Shown: positions 25,338 to 35,027, numbered from the stretch's first letter. The stretch: DNA of 60,052 nt from Dehalococcoidia bacterium (GCA_009838465.1 VXRN01000031.1:1-60052); one strand, 5' to 3'. Notes: generated by a model from the letters alone, not told the origin. Program-made: numbers and translations.

Positions 25338-26489
25338 ATGCAGCTATCATGTCTGCAAGAGAACCTTAACCGTGGCTTGTCGGTCGTCCAGCGCGCCGTC
25401 GCGACCAGGACAACGCTTCCGATAACCCAGAACGTGCTCATCGCGACCGACAACTCGCGTCTAAAGCTGGCCGCGACCAACCTGGACATCGCCATCAGCA
25501 CATGGATTGGCGCCCAGGTCGAGGAAGAGGGCACGATAACGATACCGGCCAGGATGCTGAGCGAGTTCGTGAACTCCCTGCCCCCAGAGCGTATTGACAT
25601 CAATTCCGATGAGCAGGCTGCCGGATTGGATATCAAGTGCGCACGCTTCCAGGCCCATATCAACGGCCAGGACGCCGACGACTTTCCGGCTATCCCCAGC
25701 GTAACAGAAGGCGTGATTGGGCGGGTGACTCCGGACGTGCTTCGCGACGCTATCAACAGGGTTGCATTCGCCGCGGCGACCGAGGACTCGCGTCCCGTGC
25801 TGACCGGTATAAAAGTCGAGATCTCGGGAGATACGTTCACCTTCGCGGCGGCGGACGGATTCAGGTTGGCGGTCTATGAAGGGAAACTGGCAGAGCCGAT
25901 TGCGGACGCCGAAAGCCTGGAATTCATCATACCGGCGCGCGCGCTGCTTGAGGTCAATCGTCTCATAGGCGGCCAGTCAGATCCCGTTGAGTTCACCGTA
26001 ACCCAGCAGAAGAGCCAGGCGATGTTCAAGATGGATAGCGTCGAGCTCGTGTCCCAGCTAATCCAGGGAACATTCCCCAACTACAAGCAGCTAGTGCCGG
26101 AGAACTACGAGACCAGGGTGGTTGCAAACCAGGGGGCCTTCCTCCAAGCGACGAGAACGGCCTCGATATTCGCCAGAGACGGGTCAGGCATAGTGCGGAT
26201 CAATGTTACGCCGGACGAGGATGACGAGTCGGTCGGCAAGATACTCGTGTCATCACGAGCGGAGGAGCTCGGTGACAACGTAGGTGAGGTGGATGCCCAC
26301 GTAGAGGGGGATGAGGCGAAGATCGCCTTCAACAGCAAGTACCTAACGGACGTGCTGGATGTCCTGGGAGACGGCGAAGTCGCTATGGAGACCACCACTC
26401 CATCGAGCCCGGGGGTAATCAGGCCCGCAGCCGACTCCGAAGTCTACAAGTACACGCACGTCGTAATGCCGATGTTTGTGCAGTGGTAG
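25338..26489 (+). CDS. dnaN: DNA polymerase III sliding clamp (beta subunit)
   Basis: The 383 residues make the three repeated clamp domains. Familiar segments are RGLSVVQRAVATRTTLPITQNVLI, KCARFQAHINGQDADDFPAIP, AAADGFRLAVYEGKL and the end TYKYTHVVMPMFV-like (YKYTHVVMPMFVQW). The ring holds replicative polymerases on DNA. It is not next to dnaA, gyrB or recF, as it is in many bacteria, and stands between a lipoprotein and an oxidoreductase with its own promoter. Confidence 0.95.
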   Translation: MQLSCLQENLNRGLSVVQRAVATRTTLPITQNVLIATDNSRLKLAATNLDIAISTWIGAQVEEEGTITIPARMLSEFVNSLPPERIDINSDEQAAGLDIKCARFQAHINGQDADDFPAIPSVTEGVIGRVTPDVLRDAINRVAFAAATEDSRPVLTGIKVEISGDTFTFAAADGFRLAVYEGKLAEPIADAESLEFIIPARALLEVNRLIGGQSDPVEFTVTQQKSQAMFKMDSVELVSQLIQGTFPNYKQLVPENYETRVVANQGAFLQATRTASIFARDGSGIVRINVTPDEDDESVGKILVSSRAEELGDNVGEVDAHVEGDEAKIAFNSKYLTDVLDVLGDGEVAMETTTPSSPGVIRPAADSEVYKYTHVVMPMFVQW

Positions 26490-26535
26490 CCGAATCCGGG
26501 AATTTCTCGCGGGAACGGGCCAGGGAGGGGTCAAG

Positions 26536-27669
26536 ATGTCAACCAAAGTGGCTTTCGTCGGTACGGGAGACGTCTTCCTCAAGTATTACCTGCCCGAAGC
26601 GATAGAGCAGGACATCATTGACATAACCGCGATTTGCGACATCGAGCTAGACAGGGCCGAGAAGGTGGCGGAGTTCGTCGGCGGGGCGGAGGCCTACGGC
26701 AGCTATACCGAGATGCTGGAACGCAGCGATGCTCAACTTGTAGTCATCGTCACTCCTCCAACGACTCACTACCAACTCGCGCTGGAAGGCCTGGAAGCGG
26801 GGAAGCACGTCTATGTCGAGAAGCCGTTCTGTCGCCACCTGGAGCAGGCGGACCACCTGATAGCGACTGCCGAGGCCAACGCGGTCCACCTGATGGCGGC
26901 CCCGACGGTCATGCTGGATCCGCCCAACATGATGATGCGCGAGATGATAGCGGAGGGCGCTATTGGGAGCGTCGCTTTCGCCACCGCGCCCGCTTTTCAA
27001 ATGGGTGGGGCGATATCCGGTTACTTCGACAGGTTTTCCAAGCAGTTGGAGTTCTCAGGGATCGAGGTTCTCACGCGCCCGGATGAGAAAACGGACGCAT
27101 CCTGGTACTACCAGAAGGGCGGTGGACCAGTCTATGACCTCGCGGTGTACTCGATAACCCAGATGACCGGACTTCTTGGGCCGGTGGAGCGCGTGGTCGC
27201 GCTCTCCGGCACAGTGGACCCCACCCGCACGCTGATGCAGGGCACCGAGGAAGTCCGGCAGATAGAGGTGACCGAGGACGACAACACCTCTATTCTGCTC
27301 GACTTTGGAGAATCCAGGTTCGTGTACGTGAACGCGGCCTGGCACGGCGTGGCGAGCAGGGCGCAGGGGATGGAGATAATCGGCTCGCGCGGCACGCTGA
27401 CCGTGTCCGGAGGCGGCGACCTGGTGACCCGCACACGCGAAGCGACCGTCCACCTGTACAGCAACAGCGCCAAAGAGTGGCAGGACTACCCGGTTGAGGA
27501 TGAGCTGTGGTGGATTCCCACCGGGCTTACCCACCTCGCAAGGTGCATCTCAGAGGGACGACAGCCGGACATCAGCATTGAGCACGCGCGGCATGTCGTC
27601 GAAGTGATGGAGAAGGCTTACGTGGCGGCCCGGAGCGGCGAGGCTCAGGAAATTAGGACAACGTTCTAG
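26536..27669 (+). CDS. Gfo/Idh/MocA-family oxidoreductase
   Basis: A 377-residue protein. The N-terminal Rossmann domain has KVAFVGTGDVFLKYYLPE, then VIVTPPTTHYQLALEGLEAGKHVYVEKPFCR, with the family's EKP motif supplying the catalytic-region Lys. The C-terminal part is the alpha/beta sheet domain (YYQKGGGPVYDLAVYSI). Members are NAD(P)-dependent dehydrogenases of sugars and inositols. ATG at 26536 is preceded by GGGAGGGG. An earlier ATG at 26476 overlaps the end of dnaN and lacks a site. Confidence 0.9.
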   Translation: MSTKVAFVGTGDVFLKYYLPEAIEQDIIDITAICDIELDRAEKVAEFVGGAEAYGSYTEMLERSDAQLVVIVTPPTTHYQLALEGLEAGKHVYVEKPFCRHLEQADHLIATAEANAVHLMAAPTVMLDPPNMMMREMIAEGAIGSVAFATAPAFQMGGAISGYFDRFSKQLEFSGIEVLTRPDEKTDASWYYQKGGGPVYDLAVYSITQMTGLLGPVERVVALSGTVDPTRTLMQGTEEVRQIEVTEDDNTSILLDFGESRFVYVNAAWHGVASRAQGMEIIGSRGTLTVSGGGDLVTRTREATVHLYSNSAKEWQDYPVEDELWWIPTGLTHLARCISEGRQPDISIEHARHVVEVMEKAYVAARSGEAQEIRTTF

Positions 27670-27675
27670 GGAATA

Positions 27676-27703
27676 AGGCGCCCACGAGGGACGCCCCTAC
27701 GGG
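27676..27703. repeat. 'Gagggacgcccctac' dispersed repeat
   Basis: This short GC-rich element between convergent genes shares GGGACGCCCCTAC and flanking bases with 20930-20953. The sequence is partly self-complementary at ggcgcc and gggacg/cgcccc. Confidence 0.45.
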
Positions 27704-27720
27704 TACGGACCGAAGCGCGG

Positions 27721-28137
27721 TTACGCGTACTCGAACACCTCGATGGGGTTGCCCTCTGGGTCCACGATCATTGAGACCCTCATGCTATGGCCAGGAGTCA
27801 GTCCAGGACGAACCTCGCTAGGCGGGCCTACCAACGCGCCCGAGAATCCCGCCGCCTCCAGTTCCTTGCCCGTCTTCTCAATGCTGTCGAGCCACAGACA
27901 GAAGTGAGTGATACCGGAGCGCTTGTTCCTGTCGGGATCATCCGGGTACTCGTCGGGGTCCTCCCACTCGAACAGCTCCAGCACCATGGCGTCGGTGCCA
28001 AAGTATGCCTTGTTGAACATCCTGGGCATCCGGTACTCCTCGCTGATGAACGGCATTCCCAGGCCCTCACCGTAGAACTTCTTCGCCAGTTCCAAGTCCT
28101 TGACCCACAGCATGACATGGTTGAATCCAGTGAACAT
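27721..28137 (-). CDS. Glyoxalase/VOC-family protein
   Basis: A 138-residue vicinal-oxygen-chelate protein: two beta-alpha-beta-beta-beta modules starting MFTGFNHVMLWVKDLELAKKFYGEGLGM and GITHFCLWLDSIEKTGKEL, ending PEGNPIEVFEYA. Possible metal ligands are His of FNHVML, Glu of MVLELFEW, His of ITHFCL and Glu of IEVFEY. Members are lyases, isomerases, dioxygenases or resistance proteins, and the reaction here cannot be assigned. It converges with the oxidoreductase gene. Confidence 0.88.
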   Translation of the reverse strand: MFTGFNHVMLWVKDLELAKKFYGEGLGMPFISEEYRMPRMFNKAYFGTDAMVLELFEWEDPDEYPDDPDRNKRSGITHFCLWLDSIEKTGKELEAAGFSGALVGPPSEVRPGLTPGHSMRVSMIVDPEGNPIEVFEYA

Positions 28138-28256
28138 GAGACTACCTCGACCTTCATGATTTCCGGCTCAGACTGGGCCGATTCTATTAGACTGCCACCG
28201 TAATGACAATTATCAATTTACGTTTGGCAGTCGTGAATCACAGAAGTATCTCATCC

Positions 28257-28422
28257 GGGGTCTTGTCACTATTAAGCGTCATAGAGTAGTCCGTTCGTTG
28301 TGACCCTTCGACAAGCTCCCTTCAACGGGCTCCCTTCGACGGGCTCAGGACTAACCATGAACGGACGGCCCTTCGACCGGCTCAGGGTGAGCGAGACGTC
28401 GAAAACGAAAGACCTTGGTATC
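28257..28422. repeat. Long dispersed 'cccttcgac-agctcaggg' repeat, copy 1
   Basis: The gap between the VOC gene and the solute-binding protein gene holds a repeat of about 150 bases: ctattaagcgtca, gtccgttcgt, a chain of cccttcgac(a/g)(a/g)gctc units, aggactaaccatgaacgg, ggctcagggtgagcg and aacgaaagacctt. It is present in reverse orientation at 35458-35575 and 52530-52700. The chained units can fold on themselves. Confidence 0.7.
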
Positions 28423-30438
28423 TCATCGGGCGGGGACGATGAACTCCGGCCTGTGCCATACGGGCAGCATCGAAGACCGCGCGCTCCAACTCTCGATGCG
28501 GTCGGGGTTCACGACGACCCCTTTGGGCTGCTGCGCAATCCCGTTGAACAACTGCCAGTAGTACATCCAGTCCGCGACGTCCAGGTGCCAGGACTCGCGC
28601 AGGCCCCTGTCCCGCTCGGAGGTTATCTTCAGCTGCATCTTCGCCAGGAACTCAGACTCGAATCCGCAACCCCAGCCCGGACGGGTCAGGCTGGTGTCGT
28701 GCGGGGGAAAGGGCCAGTCCAACGGGGTGTTCGCGGTCTCCACGATGCAGTTGATTACCAGCGGCCAGAACTGCTCGCGCATCGTCATTCGACCGCTGAC
28801 GATTGGAAACATCTGCTCCCTCAGCAGCGTTACACCGACACCGATCTCCTCCCATGCGTCCGCCACCGCGTTGGCCTGGTCGAGGCACAGGTCGCCCGTT
28901 TCGCAGGGGTTCTTGACGATCTTGATCTCGAACCTGGTCCCGTCCTCACCCCTGGGATAGCCCGCGATGTCCAGCAGTTCCTCGGACGTGACCCTGTCCA
29001 GAGGTATGCGCCAGGGCCACTCTCGCCCGGGAGCGGGACTCCAGACGTCGTGAGTCGGGCAGTCGGCGCAGCCGTGTTTCTCCAGTATGGCGTCAATTTC
29101 GGATTTCACCACCTTCCTGTCTGGGTCCCACCCCGGATACAGCGGGCCGATGTACTCGATGTACAGAGGCGTTCCCAGTCCGGCCTGGATCTCCTCAACC
29201 ACATGGTCCCGGTCTATCGCCATCGAGAGCGCCCAGCGCACCAGGCGCGCCTGTTCCATGTCGCTCATGCCATCCGGGTTGTCTGTGTCCGTATATTGGG
29301 ACTTGTCTCCCCAGGGATTGCCGATCCAGGCGTAGTCCCGCTCGTATGCAGGCGAATTCCAGGGCTCCAGCGGCTCTCCTGTTCTTCCGTGAAACTCCTC
29401 CCACAGATTGCCGACGAACACCACCGACACAGTCACCGTGTCATTTGGCCGCATGGTTGGGATGAACTCCAAGCCCTTCAGCCTTGCGTTTGGAACGTCG
29501 GACAAGTCTATCTCAGCCGCGTCCGCCAGGTCTGACGCCAGCATCGCCACTCGCGTCTCAGAGGCGGGGGTTTGCACCACACTGAACATTTCGATTTTAG
29601 CTGTCTTCAGCCAGTTCTCGGGAACGGCCTCCACCACGCCCGACTCGCCCGGCGTCCACTGTCTCTGGAAGAAAGGCCCCGTTCCCACGGATATATCCTG
29701 GATTCTGTCTGGCCCCAGCAGGTCGAACGCCCGCTTGCTCTCCACTGCCGGAACGGCGCGATGTATCCCCATCTCGGTAAGCGGAAGACCGAAGAAGACG
29801 GGCTTTGCCAGCGGTATCTCAAGCGAGTATTCGCCCGTCGTCCTGGCCTCTCCGAAGAATGCGGCGAACTGGTTCGCGTCCCCCGCCGAACTTCTGGGAT
29901 TCAGCACCAGATTGTGCCTGTTCAGCATCCACACAACGTCATCCGCAGTCAGTTCACCGTAGTCCATGTTCGGTGTAACCGGGGGCGTGTTGAACGGTAT
30001 CCCTTCCCTTAACTGAATGCTGACAGTTGATCCGTCTGAAGAGATTTCCCACGTGCTCGCCAGCATAGGCGACATTGGGTCCCCGTCCTGCTGCATGAAC
30101 AGGTAGTCGCCGATGCCGAACTCTCCCCGAATCGAGGTTCTATACGGCCCGGTCGCGGGGTCGCCTATCACGGGCCCGACTTCCCTGACTGCCATGATAA
30201 CGGCGGCCACATCCCGGACTGGCGGCTTCGTACCAGTGGGGCCATATCCGGCGGAAGCGGGCGTCGGCGCGGGCGCGGCAGTCGCTGTTGGCGGAGCGCT
30301 GGGAGTTGGTGGAGCGGGTGTCGGCATTGGATCCGGCTCTTGCCCGCAGGCCAGGGACGCGACCGCAATGAAGATGCACGCCCATAGACAGACAATCCTC
30401 AGTGTCGGCAAAGGAAAATCGCGTCCAGTTCTCGCCAT
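28423..30438 (-). CDS. ABC-type solute-binding lipoprotein, family 5 (peptide/nickel type)
   Basis: A 671-residue exported protein. The signal peptide ends in the lipobox SLAC, followed by a proline/threonine/alanine-rich spacer to about residue 75. The rest is a family 5 extracellular binding domain with YTDTDNPDGMSDMEQARLVRWALSMAIDRDHVV, the usual segment where oligopeptide-binding proteins read 'R+A+++AIDR+'. It should capture peptides or similar solutes outside the membrane, but no permease or ATPase gene is adjacent. It sits 4 bases after the beta-propeller lipoprotein gene's stop side on the same transcript. Confidence 0.85.
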   Translation of the reverse strand: MARTGRDFPLPTLRIVCLWACIFIAVASLACGQEPDPMPTPAPPTPSAPPTATAAPAPTPASAGYGPTGTKPPVRDVAAVIMAVREVGPVIGDPATGPYRTSIRGEFGIGDYLFMQQDGDPMSPMLASTWEISSDGSTVSIQLREGIPFNTPPVTPNMDYGELTADDVVWMLNRHNLVLNPRSSAGDANQFAAFFGEARTTGEYSLEIPLAKPVFFGLPLTEMGIHRAVPAVESKRAFDLLGPDRIQDISVGTGPFFQRQWTPGESGVVEAVPENWLKTAKIEMFSVVQTPASETRVAMLASDLADAAEIDLSDVPNARLKGLEFIPTMRPNDTVTVSVVFVGNLWEEFHGRTGEPLEPWNSPAYERDYAWIGNPWGDKSQYTDTDNPDGMSDMEQARLVRWALSMAIDRDHVVEEIQAGLGTPLYIEYIGPLYPGWDPDRKVVKSEIDAILEKHGCADCPTHDVWSPAPGREWPWRIPLDRVTSEELLDIAGYPRGEDGTRFEIKIVKNPCETGDLCLDQANAVADAWEEIGVGVTLLREQMFPIVSGRMTMREQFWPLVINCIVETANTPLDWPFPPHDTSLTRPGWGCGFESEFLAKMQLKITSERDRGLRESWHLDVADWMYYWQLFNGIAQQPKGVVVNPDRIESWSARSSMLPVWHRPEFIVPAR

Positions 30439-30442
30439 GCGC

Positions 30443-31825
30443 CTACCTCGACCAGCTTATCACCTTGCCCAGGAACTGAACCTGGTTCACCTCGATCCCG
30501 GATGTTGTCACCACGCTCCACTCGTTTGTCGAGATGTTGAGTATATCCATCCTTACGCCCGATTCGTCCGCGACCAGGCCCGCTATGCCGCTCTCGTCCG
30601 GCGCCCAGTCGAGCGCGACGAGCCGGCCGTCCACGGGGTAGCGCGTGGCATCCTTCACGGACACGGCACTCGATCCTTCTGGTATCTCGAACAGGTGTAG
30701 CTCGCTGTTTCCATCTTCATCGCCGCCCCCGGACACCGCAAGCGTCGAGCCTGACGGGGACAGGGATATTACGCCGGGTATCGGCCCCCACTCCGCCGCC
30801 AGTCCCGTGTCCGACACCTCGTCCGCGCTCAACAGCAATTCCGGTTTGTCAGCTTCCAGGCGTCTGATGTAGAACGTGCCCAGTGTCCGGTTGCGCTTGT
30901 TCTCCTCGCCGGTCTCGATCTCGAAGTAGTACACGGCGTCGCTCGTGGGCGCCCACTCTGCCAGAACAGGTCTGGACGAGACAACGCGCGGCTTGCCGGA
31001 CTTGACGTTGATTACGACCGCCTTGTCCCACGAGACCAGCAGTTTCTCGCCGTCTCTCGACCAGCTAATGTTGTTCGGGGTAGATAACCGCCTCGGCCCT
31101 TGAAGGGTTCCGTCCGCCTGCCAGAAGTCGTATGGTCCGTGGCGATCAACGGAACCGCCGTTCAGCGCGTCTATTATCTCCACCGAACTTACCTTCATTC
31201 CCACCTCGCACCATGCCACATTCATAGCGGCCAGGAGCTTGCCGTCCGGCGACCATGCGGGCCACTGGTACATCGGGTGCCATTCAGTGCCGGTATCCAG
31301 GACGGAAATCTCCTCCCCATCCAGGCTGCCAACTTTGATAGAAACACCGTCTCCTGTCGTGTATGCGAAGCGGGTTCCATCGGGAGACCATACCACCCCG
31401 GGCGTCGGTGCAGCTGTGCCGAGGTCCCGTCCGTCATAGCGCACACCAATTGTGACCAGCGTCTCCTCCCTATTCGCGGTGGCGGTGTCCAGCACGAGGA
31501 TAGCACGGTCCTCTTTTCTCCGAATATCCGGCGTCGCCATACGCCCGTCCGAAGATTGGGCCGCTTCCGGAGACGGCTGGACCGTGACGGCTACCGATGT
31601 CGCAGTGGGAGTGACCGTCGGAGGTGTCGGAGTCGGTGTGTCTGGAATGGGTTGAACAGCGTCCGGCGTGGGCGGTTCCCGTGTCGTGGCGATGGACGAA
31701 AGCGTGGCGACGCTGGTTGGGGTGGGGAGCGGGATGGGAGGCGCATCCGTGGAGCACGCGATGGCCAGGACTGCCAGTGAAAGCGCAGTCCATACTGCTA
31801 TCATTGTCAGGATATTACCTGCCAT
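30443..31825 (-). CDS. TolB-like beta-propeller lipoprotein
   Basis: The 460 residues start with a signal peptide and lipobox (AIAC), then about 70 residues rich in proline and threonine. Several WD40/PD40-type blades follow: VVWSPDGTRFAYTTGDG, QWPAWSPDGKLLAAMN, ISWSRDGEKLLVSWD, ISLSPSGSTLAVSGGG and ALDWAPDESGIAGLV. The W-S-P/R-D-G pattern is that of TolB and related surface propellers that bind proteins or ligands. It precedes the solute-binding protein gene in the transcript with a four-base spacer, so the two lipoproteins probably work together. Confidence 0.82.
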   Translation of the reverse strand: MAGNILTMIAVWTALSLAVLAIACSTDAPPIPLPTPTSVATLSSIATTREPPTPDAVQPIPDTPTPTPPTVTPTATSVAVTVQPSPEAAQSSDGRMATPDIRRKEDRAILVLDTATANREETLVTIGVRYDGRDLGTAAPTPGVVWSPDGTRFAYTTGDGVSIKVGSLDGEEISVLDTGTEWHPMYQWPAWSPDGKLLAAMNVAWCEVGMKVSSVEIIDALNGGSVDRHGPYDFWQADGTLQGPRRLSTPNNISWSRDGEKLLVSWDKAVVINVKSGKPRVVSSRPVLAEWAPTSDAVYYFEIETGEENKRNRTLGTFYIRRLEADKPELLLSADEVSDTGLAAEWGPIPGVISLSPSGSTLAVSGGGDEDGNSELHLFEIPEGSSAVSVKDATRYPVDGRLVALDWAPDESGIAGLVADESGVRMDILNISTNEWSVVTTSGIEVNQVQFLGKVISWSR

Positions 31826-31835
31826 CTTCGGAAAC

Positions 31836-32582
31836 CTAGATCGTTCTGATGCTGCCCCGAACGTAGTCCGCGTCGTCCGACGCCAGGAACGAGATGACCG
31901 CCGCCACCCCGTCGGGCGACGACAGCCCGGCCTTTATGTCGTCGTACCTCTCGCGATCTCCGGTGTTGGCTAGCTGCTCCTCGGTCGCGCCGATCTTCAG
32001 AGGAGTATCCAGGTTTCCGGGCAGCACGTCGTTTACCCTGATGCCGTGCCTGGACAGGTGCGCGTCCAGTGTCATAGCCAGGCCGTGAGTGCCGCCCTTG
32101 CTGGCCCCGTATGCAACCGATGAACTTCCGCCCGTAACCCCGGCGCCCGATGACGTCAGGATGATCACGCCGCTCCGCTCGGGAATCATGTACCTGGCTA
32201 CGTGCTTGACGACGATGTAAGAACCCCTGAGATTGACATCTATAACGGGGGCCCATATGGAGTCGTCAACATCGGTGACTTCCAGGCCGGACCCCTTCAG
32301 GATCCCGGCCAGATGCGCCAGCACGTCAATTCCGCCATCCATCCAGCGGGCGGCCTCATCAACGCTTTGGCTGACTTCCCGCTCCTCGGTCACGTCCACG
32401 TGCCAGTAGCGCGCGTCGCCCCCGGAGTCCTGGATCGTCCTGAGCGTGGATTCGGCGTCGGCGTCGTTGATGTCGAACAGCGCGACCCGGGCTCCCTCCG
32501 ATGCGACCCGCATCGCGGTGGCGCGGCCTATGCCGGTTGACGCTCCGGTGACCAGCGCCCGTTTCCCGCTAAGATTTCCCAT
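31836..32582 (-). CDS. Short-chain dehydrogenase/reductase
   Basis: A complete classical SDR of 248 residues: RALVTGASTGIGRATAMRVA for cofactor binding, ARYWHVDVT with the conserved Asp, catalytic Ser in LTSSGAGVTG, and Tyr-Lys in VAYGASKGG. DVLPGNLDTPLKIG follows. It overlaps the end of the TIM-barrel gene by 14 bases and ends 10 bases before the beta-propeller gene, so it is part of a four-gene minus-strand operon. The substrate is unknown; the neighbouring TIM barrel suggests a sugar-like or polyol substrate. Confidence 0.9.
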   Translation of the reverse strand: MGNLSGKRALVTGASTGIGRATAMRVASEGARVALFDINDADAESTLRTIQDSGGDARYWHVDVTEEREVSQSVDEAARWMDGGIDVLAHLAGILKGSGLEVTDVDDSIWAPVIDVNLRGSYIVVKHVARYMIPERSGVIILTSSGAGVTGGSSSVAYGASKGGTHGLAMTLDAHLSRHGIRVNDVLPGNLDTPLKIGATEEQLANTGDRERYDDIKAGLSSPDGVAAVISFLASDDADYVRGSIRTI

Positions 32583-33465
32583 GATTCCCTCCTATCTGGT
32601 TGTCCCACTCGACCCCAGCGATAGAGGCATACTTTCGATACTCGACCGCGGCGTCGGCGTAACGCTCTGGCGGCAGGTGCTCTATCAGCACATGACCATC
32701 AGGACACACCCGCTGCATACCCTGGAGGAATGCCACGTGGTCCAGCATACCCGAACCGATCTCTTCCTCCTCGAACCGCACCATGAGCTGGTCCACAACC
32801 GTGAAGTCCTTGGCGTGCGCGCCAAGTGTGAATTCCCCGGTCAGATCGAAGAACTCGGCGAGAAGGCGTGTCGTATCGTAGGCGTCTTCCAGGCTGCCGA
32901 CGAAGTTCACCGGGTCCTGGTTGAAGCCCAGCGCTGGCGATCCGACGGCTTCGATGAAGTCCCGCACGCGCCGCGGCGAGTAGAGCGGGGAAACCGCGCC
33001 GCCCTCCACCGCGACCATCACTCCCTCGTCTTCCGCTGCCCGGCAGAACTCCCGCGCGGAGTCCACCAGCCTGTCGAACACCTCGTCGCTCCGGTTGTCC
33101 GGATGAGGGAGCCACGGCCCGTTTGGATTCAGGCTCCCGGGTCGCAAGTACGTATTGGGTGAGCCAAGCTGGGCGGTCAGGCCGCACATCCGCCTTGCGA
33201 ACTCGATGGCGGCCTCTCGCTTGCGGCGGTCCGGGCTCACCAGTCCGCCGCCGTAGGCCCCGTTGGTCTGGCCTACCAAGACTCCGGCTTCCTCGAACAT
33301 CGCCTTCAGCCGGATGGCGGCTTGGGACCCCATCGAGAGCGGGTCCTGGACGACGATATTCAGAGCTCCGAATCCTTCGTCCGCGACCTCCCTCAGTAGT
33401 TCCGGGGTAATGTTTCGCCAATCTCCGGGGATTCGACCCGCGGCGCCTAGCAGCATATTCTTCAC
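32569..33465 (-). CDS. Sugar phosphate isomerase/epimerase-like TIM barrel protein
   Basis: A 298-residue AP-endonuclease-2-type barrel. Metal ligands expected of the family are visible in order: Glu in VMVAVEGGAVSP, Asp in LGFNQDPVNF, His in TLGAHAKDF and Glu in HVLIEHLP. Such proteins isomerise or epimerise keto-sugars, inositols or related acids, using a divalent metal. It is the first gene of the operon leading into an SDR and two lipoproteins. The reaction remains open, and mannonate dehydratase-like activity is an alternative. Confidence 0.82.
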   Translation of the reverse strand: MKNMLLGAAGRIPGDWRNITPELLREVADEGFGALNIVVQDPLSMGSQAAIRLKAMFEEAGVLVGQTNGAYGGGLVSPDRRKREAAIEFARRMCGLTAQLGSPNTYLRPGSLNPNGPWLPHPDNRSDEVFDRLVDSAREFCRAAEDEGVMVAVEGGAVSPLYSPRRVRDFIEAVGSPALGFNQDPVNFVGSLEDAYDTTRLLAEFFDLTGEFTLGAHAKDFTVVDQLMVRFEEEEIGSGMLDHVAFLQGMQRVCPDGHVLIEHLPPERYADAAVEYRKYASIAGVEWDNQIGGNHGKS

Positions 33466-33662
33466 CTCCGGCTACGTATGCAAGGATGGGTTGATTATCC
33501 AGCTTTGGTGGACTGTCCTTGAAGATAACAGGTTGGTGTTGACTGCGAAAGAGACCGGCGACTTTGGCGTTGGGTTGGCCTTCCCACTTTAGGTACAATA
33601 GATAGCCGTTGTAAAAATCGGACCCTATTCCAAGAAGATATTTCGAACATACAGGAATTGAA

Positions 33663-35003
33663 ATGGCAGGAGACCGAGACTACAAGATGATACTGGGCGC
33701 CTTCTTGCAGGCGGCCAACTGCTCCAACTATGCCGCGTCCTGGCGGCACCCGGCGTCCGATCCGGGATTTTTGACCGCTGAGTATTACCAGGAAATCGCC
33801 AGGACACTGGAACAGGGCAAGTTCCATTTCGGGTTCATAGACGACCGGCTGGCGATGCCCAGCCGGTATAACGACTCGGTAGAAGACACTATCCGGCACG
33901 GCATCAGGGCCGTCAAACTCGACCTGACTCCCGTCGTCATGGCAATGACGCTGGCTACGAGATACCTGGGTGTCAGCGCCACGTACTCGACTACATATCA
34001 CGCTCCCTTCCATATAGCCCGGCTCTTCTCCACGCTCGACCACTTTTCGGGCGGGCGCGCCGCCTGGAACGTGGTTACGTCTCTGAACGACTCGGAGGCG
34101 CAGAACTTCGGCACGGACGCTCACGAGGGACACGAAACTCGCTATGACCGCGCCGACGAAGTGCTCGAAATCATCACGGGCCTGTGGGACAGCTGGGAAG
34201 ATGATGCGCTTGTGCTGGACAAGAAGGCCGGCACTTTCGCCGATCCTGACAAGGTGCGCCGACTGGACTACGAGGGCGAGTGGCTGAGTTCAAGAGGACC
34301 GCTTACCGTCCCGCGCCCACCCCAGGGTTACCCTGTCATCATGCAGGCGGGACAGAGTGTCCGTGGTCGTGAATTCGCTGCGCGCTGGGCCGAGACAGTG
34401 TTCGCCATATTTCGTTCCATGGACGCAGGCAGGGAGATCTGCAACGATCTCAAGACCCGCGCCGAGCGTCACGGTAGGAGCGCTGACGACATGAAGGTCG
34501 TTACCGCCGCATACGCTGTGGTCGGCGAGACCGAATCAATGGCGCGAGACAAGCTCGCCTACATCGAAAGCATTGCGCATCCCAGCGACACGCCGGTGCT
34601 GCTGTCCGAGCTTCTCAACTACGACTTCGGCCAGCATTCCTCCGACGAACTTCTCGAGGACAAGCATCTCGATGCGATATCGGGTTCGCGCGGGCTGGCG
34701 GAGCGAATGATGGCGTCGGGCATAGAGTATCCCACGTTTGGGGACTTCCTGGACCAGAGTAGGCGTGGGACGATCTGGGAATTGCCCGTGTTCGTGGGCA
34801 GCCCGACTCAGATCGCGGACGAGATGGAAGAGTGGTTCAGGAGCGGAGCCTGCGACGGATTCATGGTCGCCGCGCCCTACCTGCCCGGTGCTTACCAGGA
34901 CTTCGTGAGGATGATAGTACCCGAACTCCAGCGCAGGGGCGTGTTCCACAAGGACTATAAGTCGGACACGCTGCGCGGGAATCTCGGGTTGCGTCGCCCC
35001 TGA
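33663..35003 (+). CDS. FMN-dependent LLM monooxygenase, NtaA/SnaA/DszA family
   Basis: A 446-residue bacterial-luciferase-like enzyme of the long NtaA/DszA subtype: MILGAFLQAANCSNYAASWRHP at the start, FHFGFIDDRLAMP, then TYSTTYHAPFHIARLFSTLDHFSGGRAAWNVVTS, the family's signature, and PVIMQAGQS-RGREFAARWAETVFA. These enzymes use FMNH2 from a separate reductase to oxidise substrates such as nitrilotriacetate, dibenzothiophene sulfone or long alkanes. The partner flavin reductase is not in the window. Its intergenic region (33466-33662) has no clear promoter pair. It is one of three LLM genes here. Confidence 0.93.
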   Translation: MAGDRDYKMILGAFLQAANCSNYAASWRHPASDPGFLTAEYYQEIARTLEQGKFHFGFIDDRLAMPSRYNDSVEDTIRHGIRAVKLDLTPVVMAMTLATRYLGVSATYSTTYHAPFHIARLFSTLDHFSGGRAAWNVVTSLNDSEAQNFGTDAHEGHETRYDRADEVLEIITGLWDSWEDDALVLDKKAGTFADPDKVRRLDYEGEWLSSRGPLTVPRPPQGYPVIMQAGQSVRGREFAARWAETVFAIFRSMDAGREICNDLKTRAERHGRSADDMKVVTAAYAVVGETESMARDKLAYIESIAHPSDTPVLLSELLNYDFGQHSSDELLEDKHLDAISGSRGLAERMMASGIEYPTFGDFLDQSRRGTIWELPVFVGSPTQIADEMEEWFRSGACDGFMVAAPYLPGAYQDFVRMIVPELQRRGVFHKDYKSDTLRGNLGLRRP

Positions 35004-35027
35004 AGCCGAACCTCAGCGGGAAGTCTG

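Noticed and set aside
28423..28550. Possible frameshift linking the solute-binding protein to the upstream repeat
   Set aside because: The binding-protein frame has a clean stop, and the repeat lies wholly beyond it.
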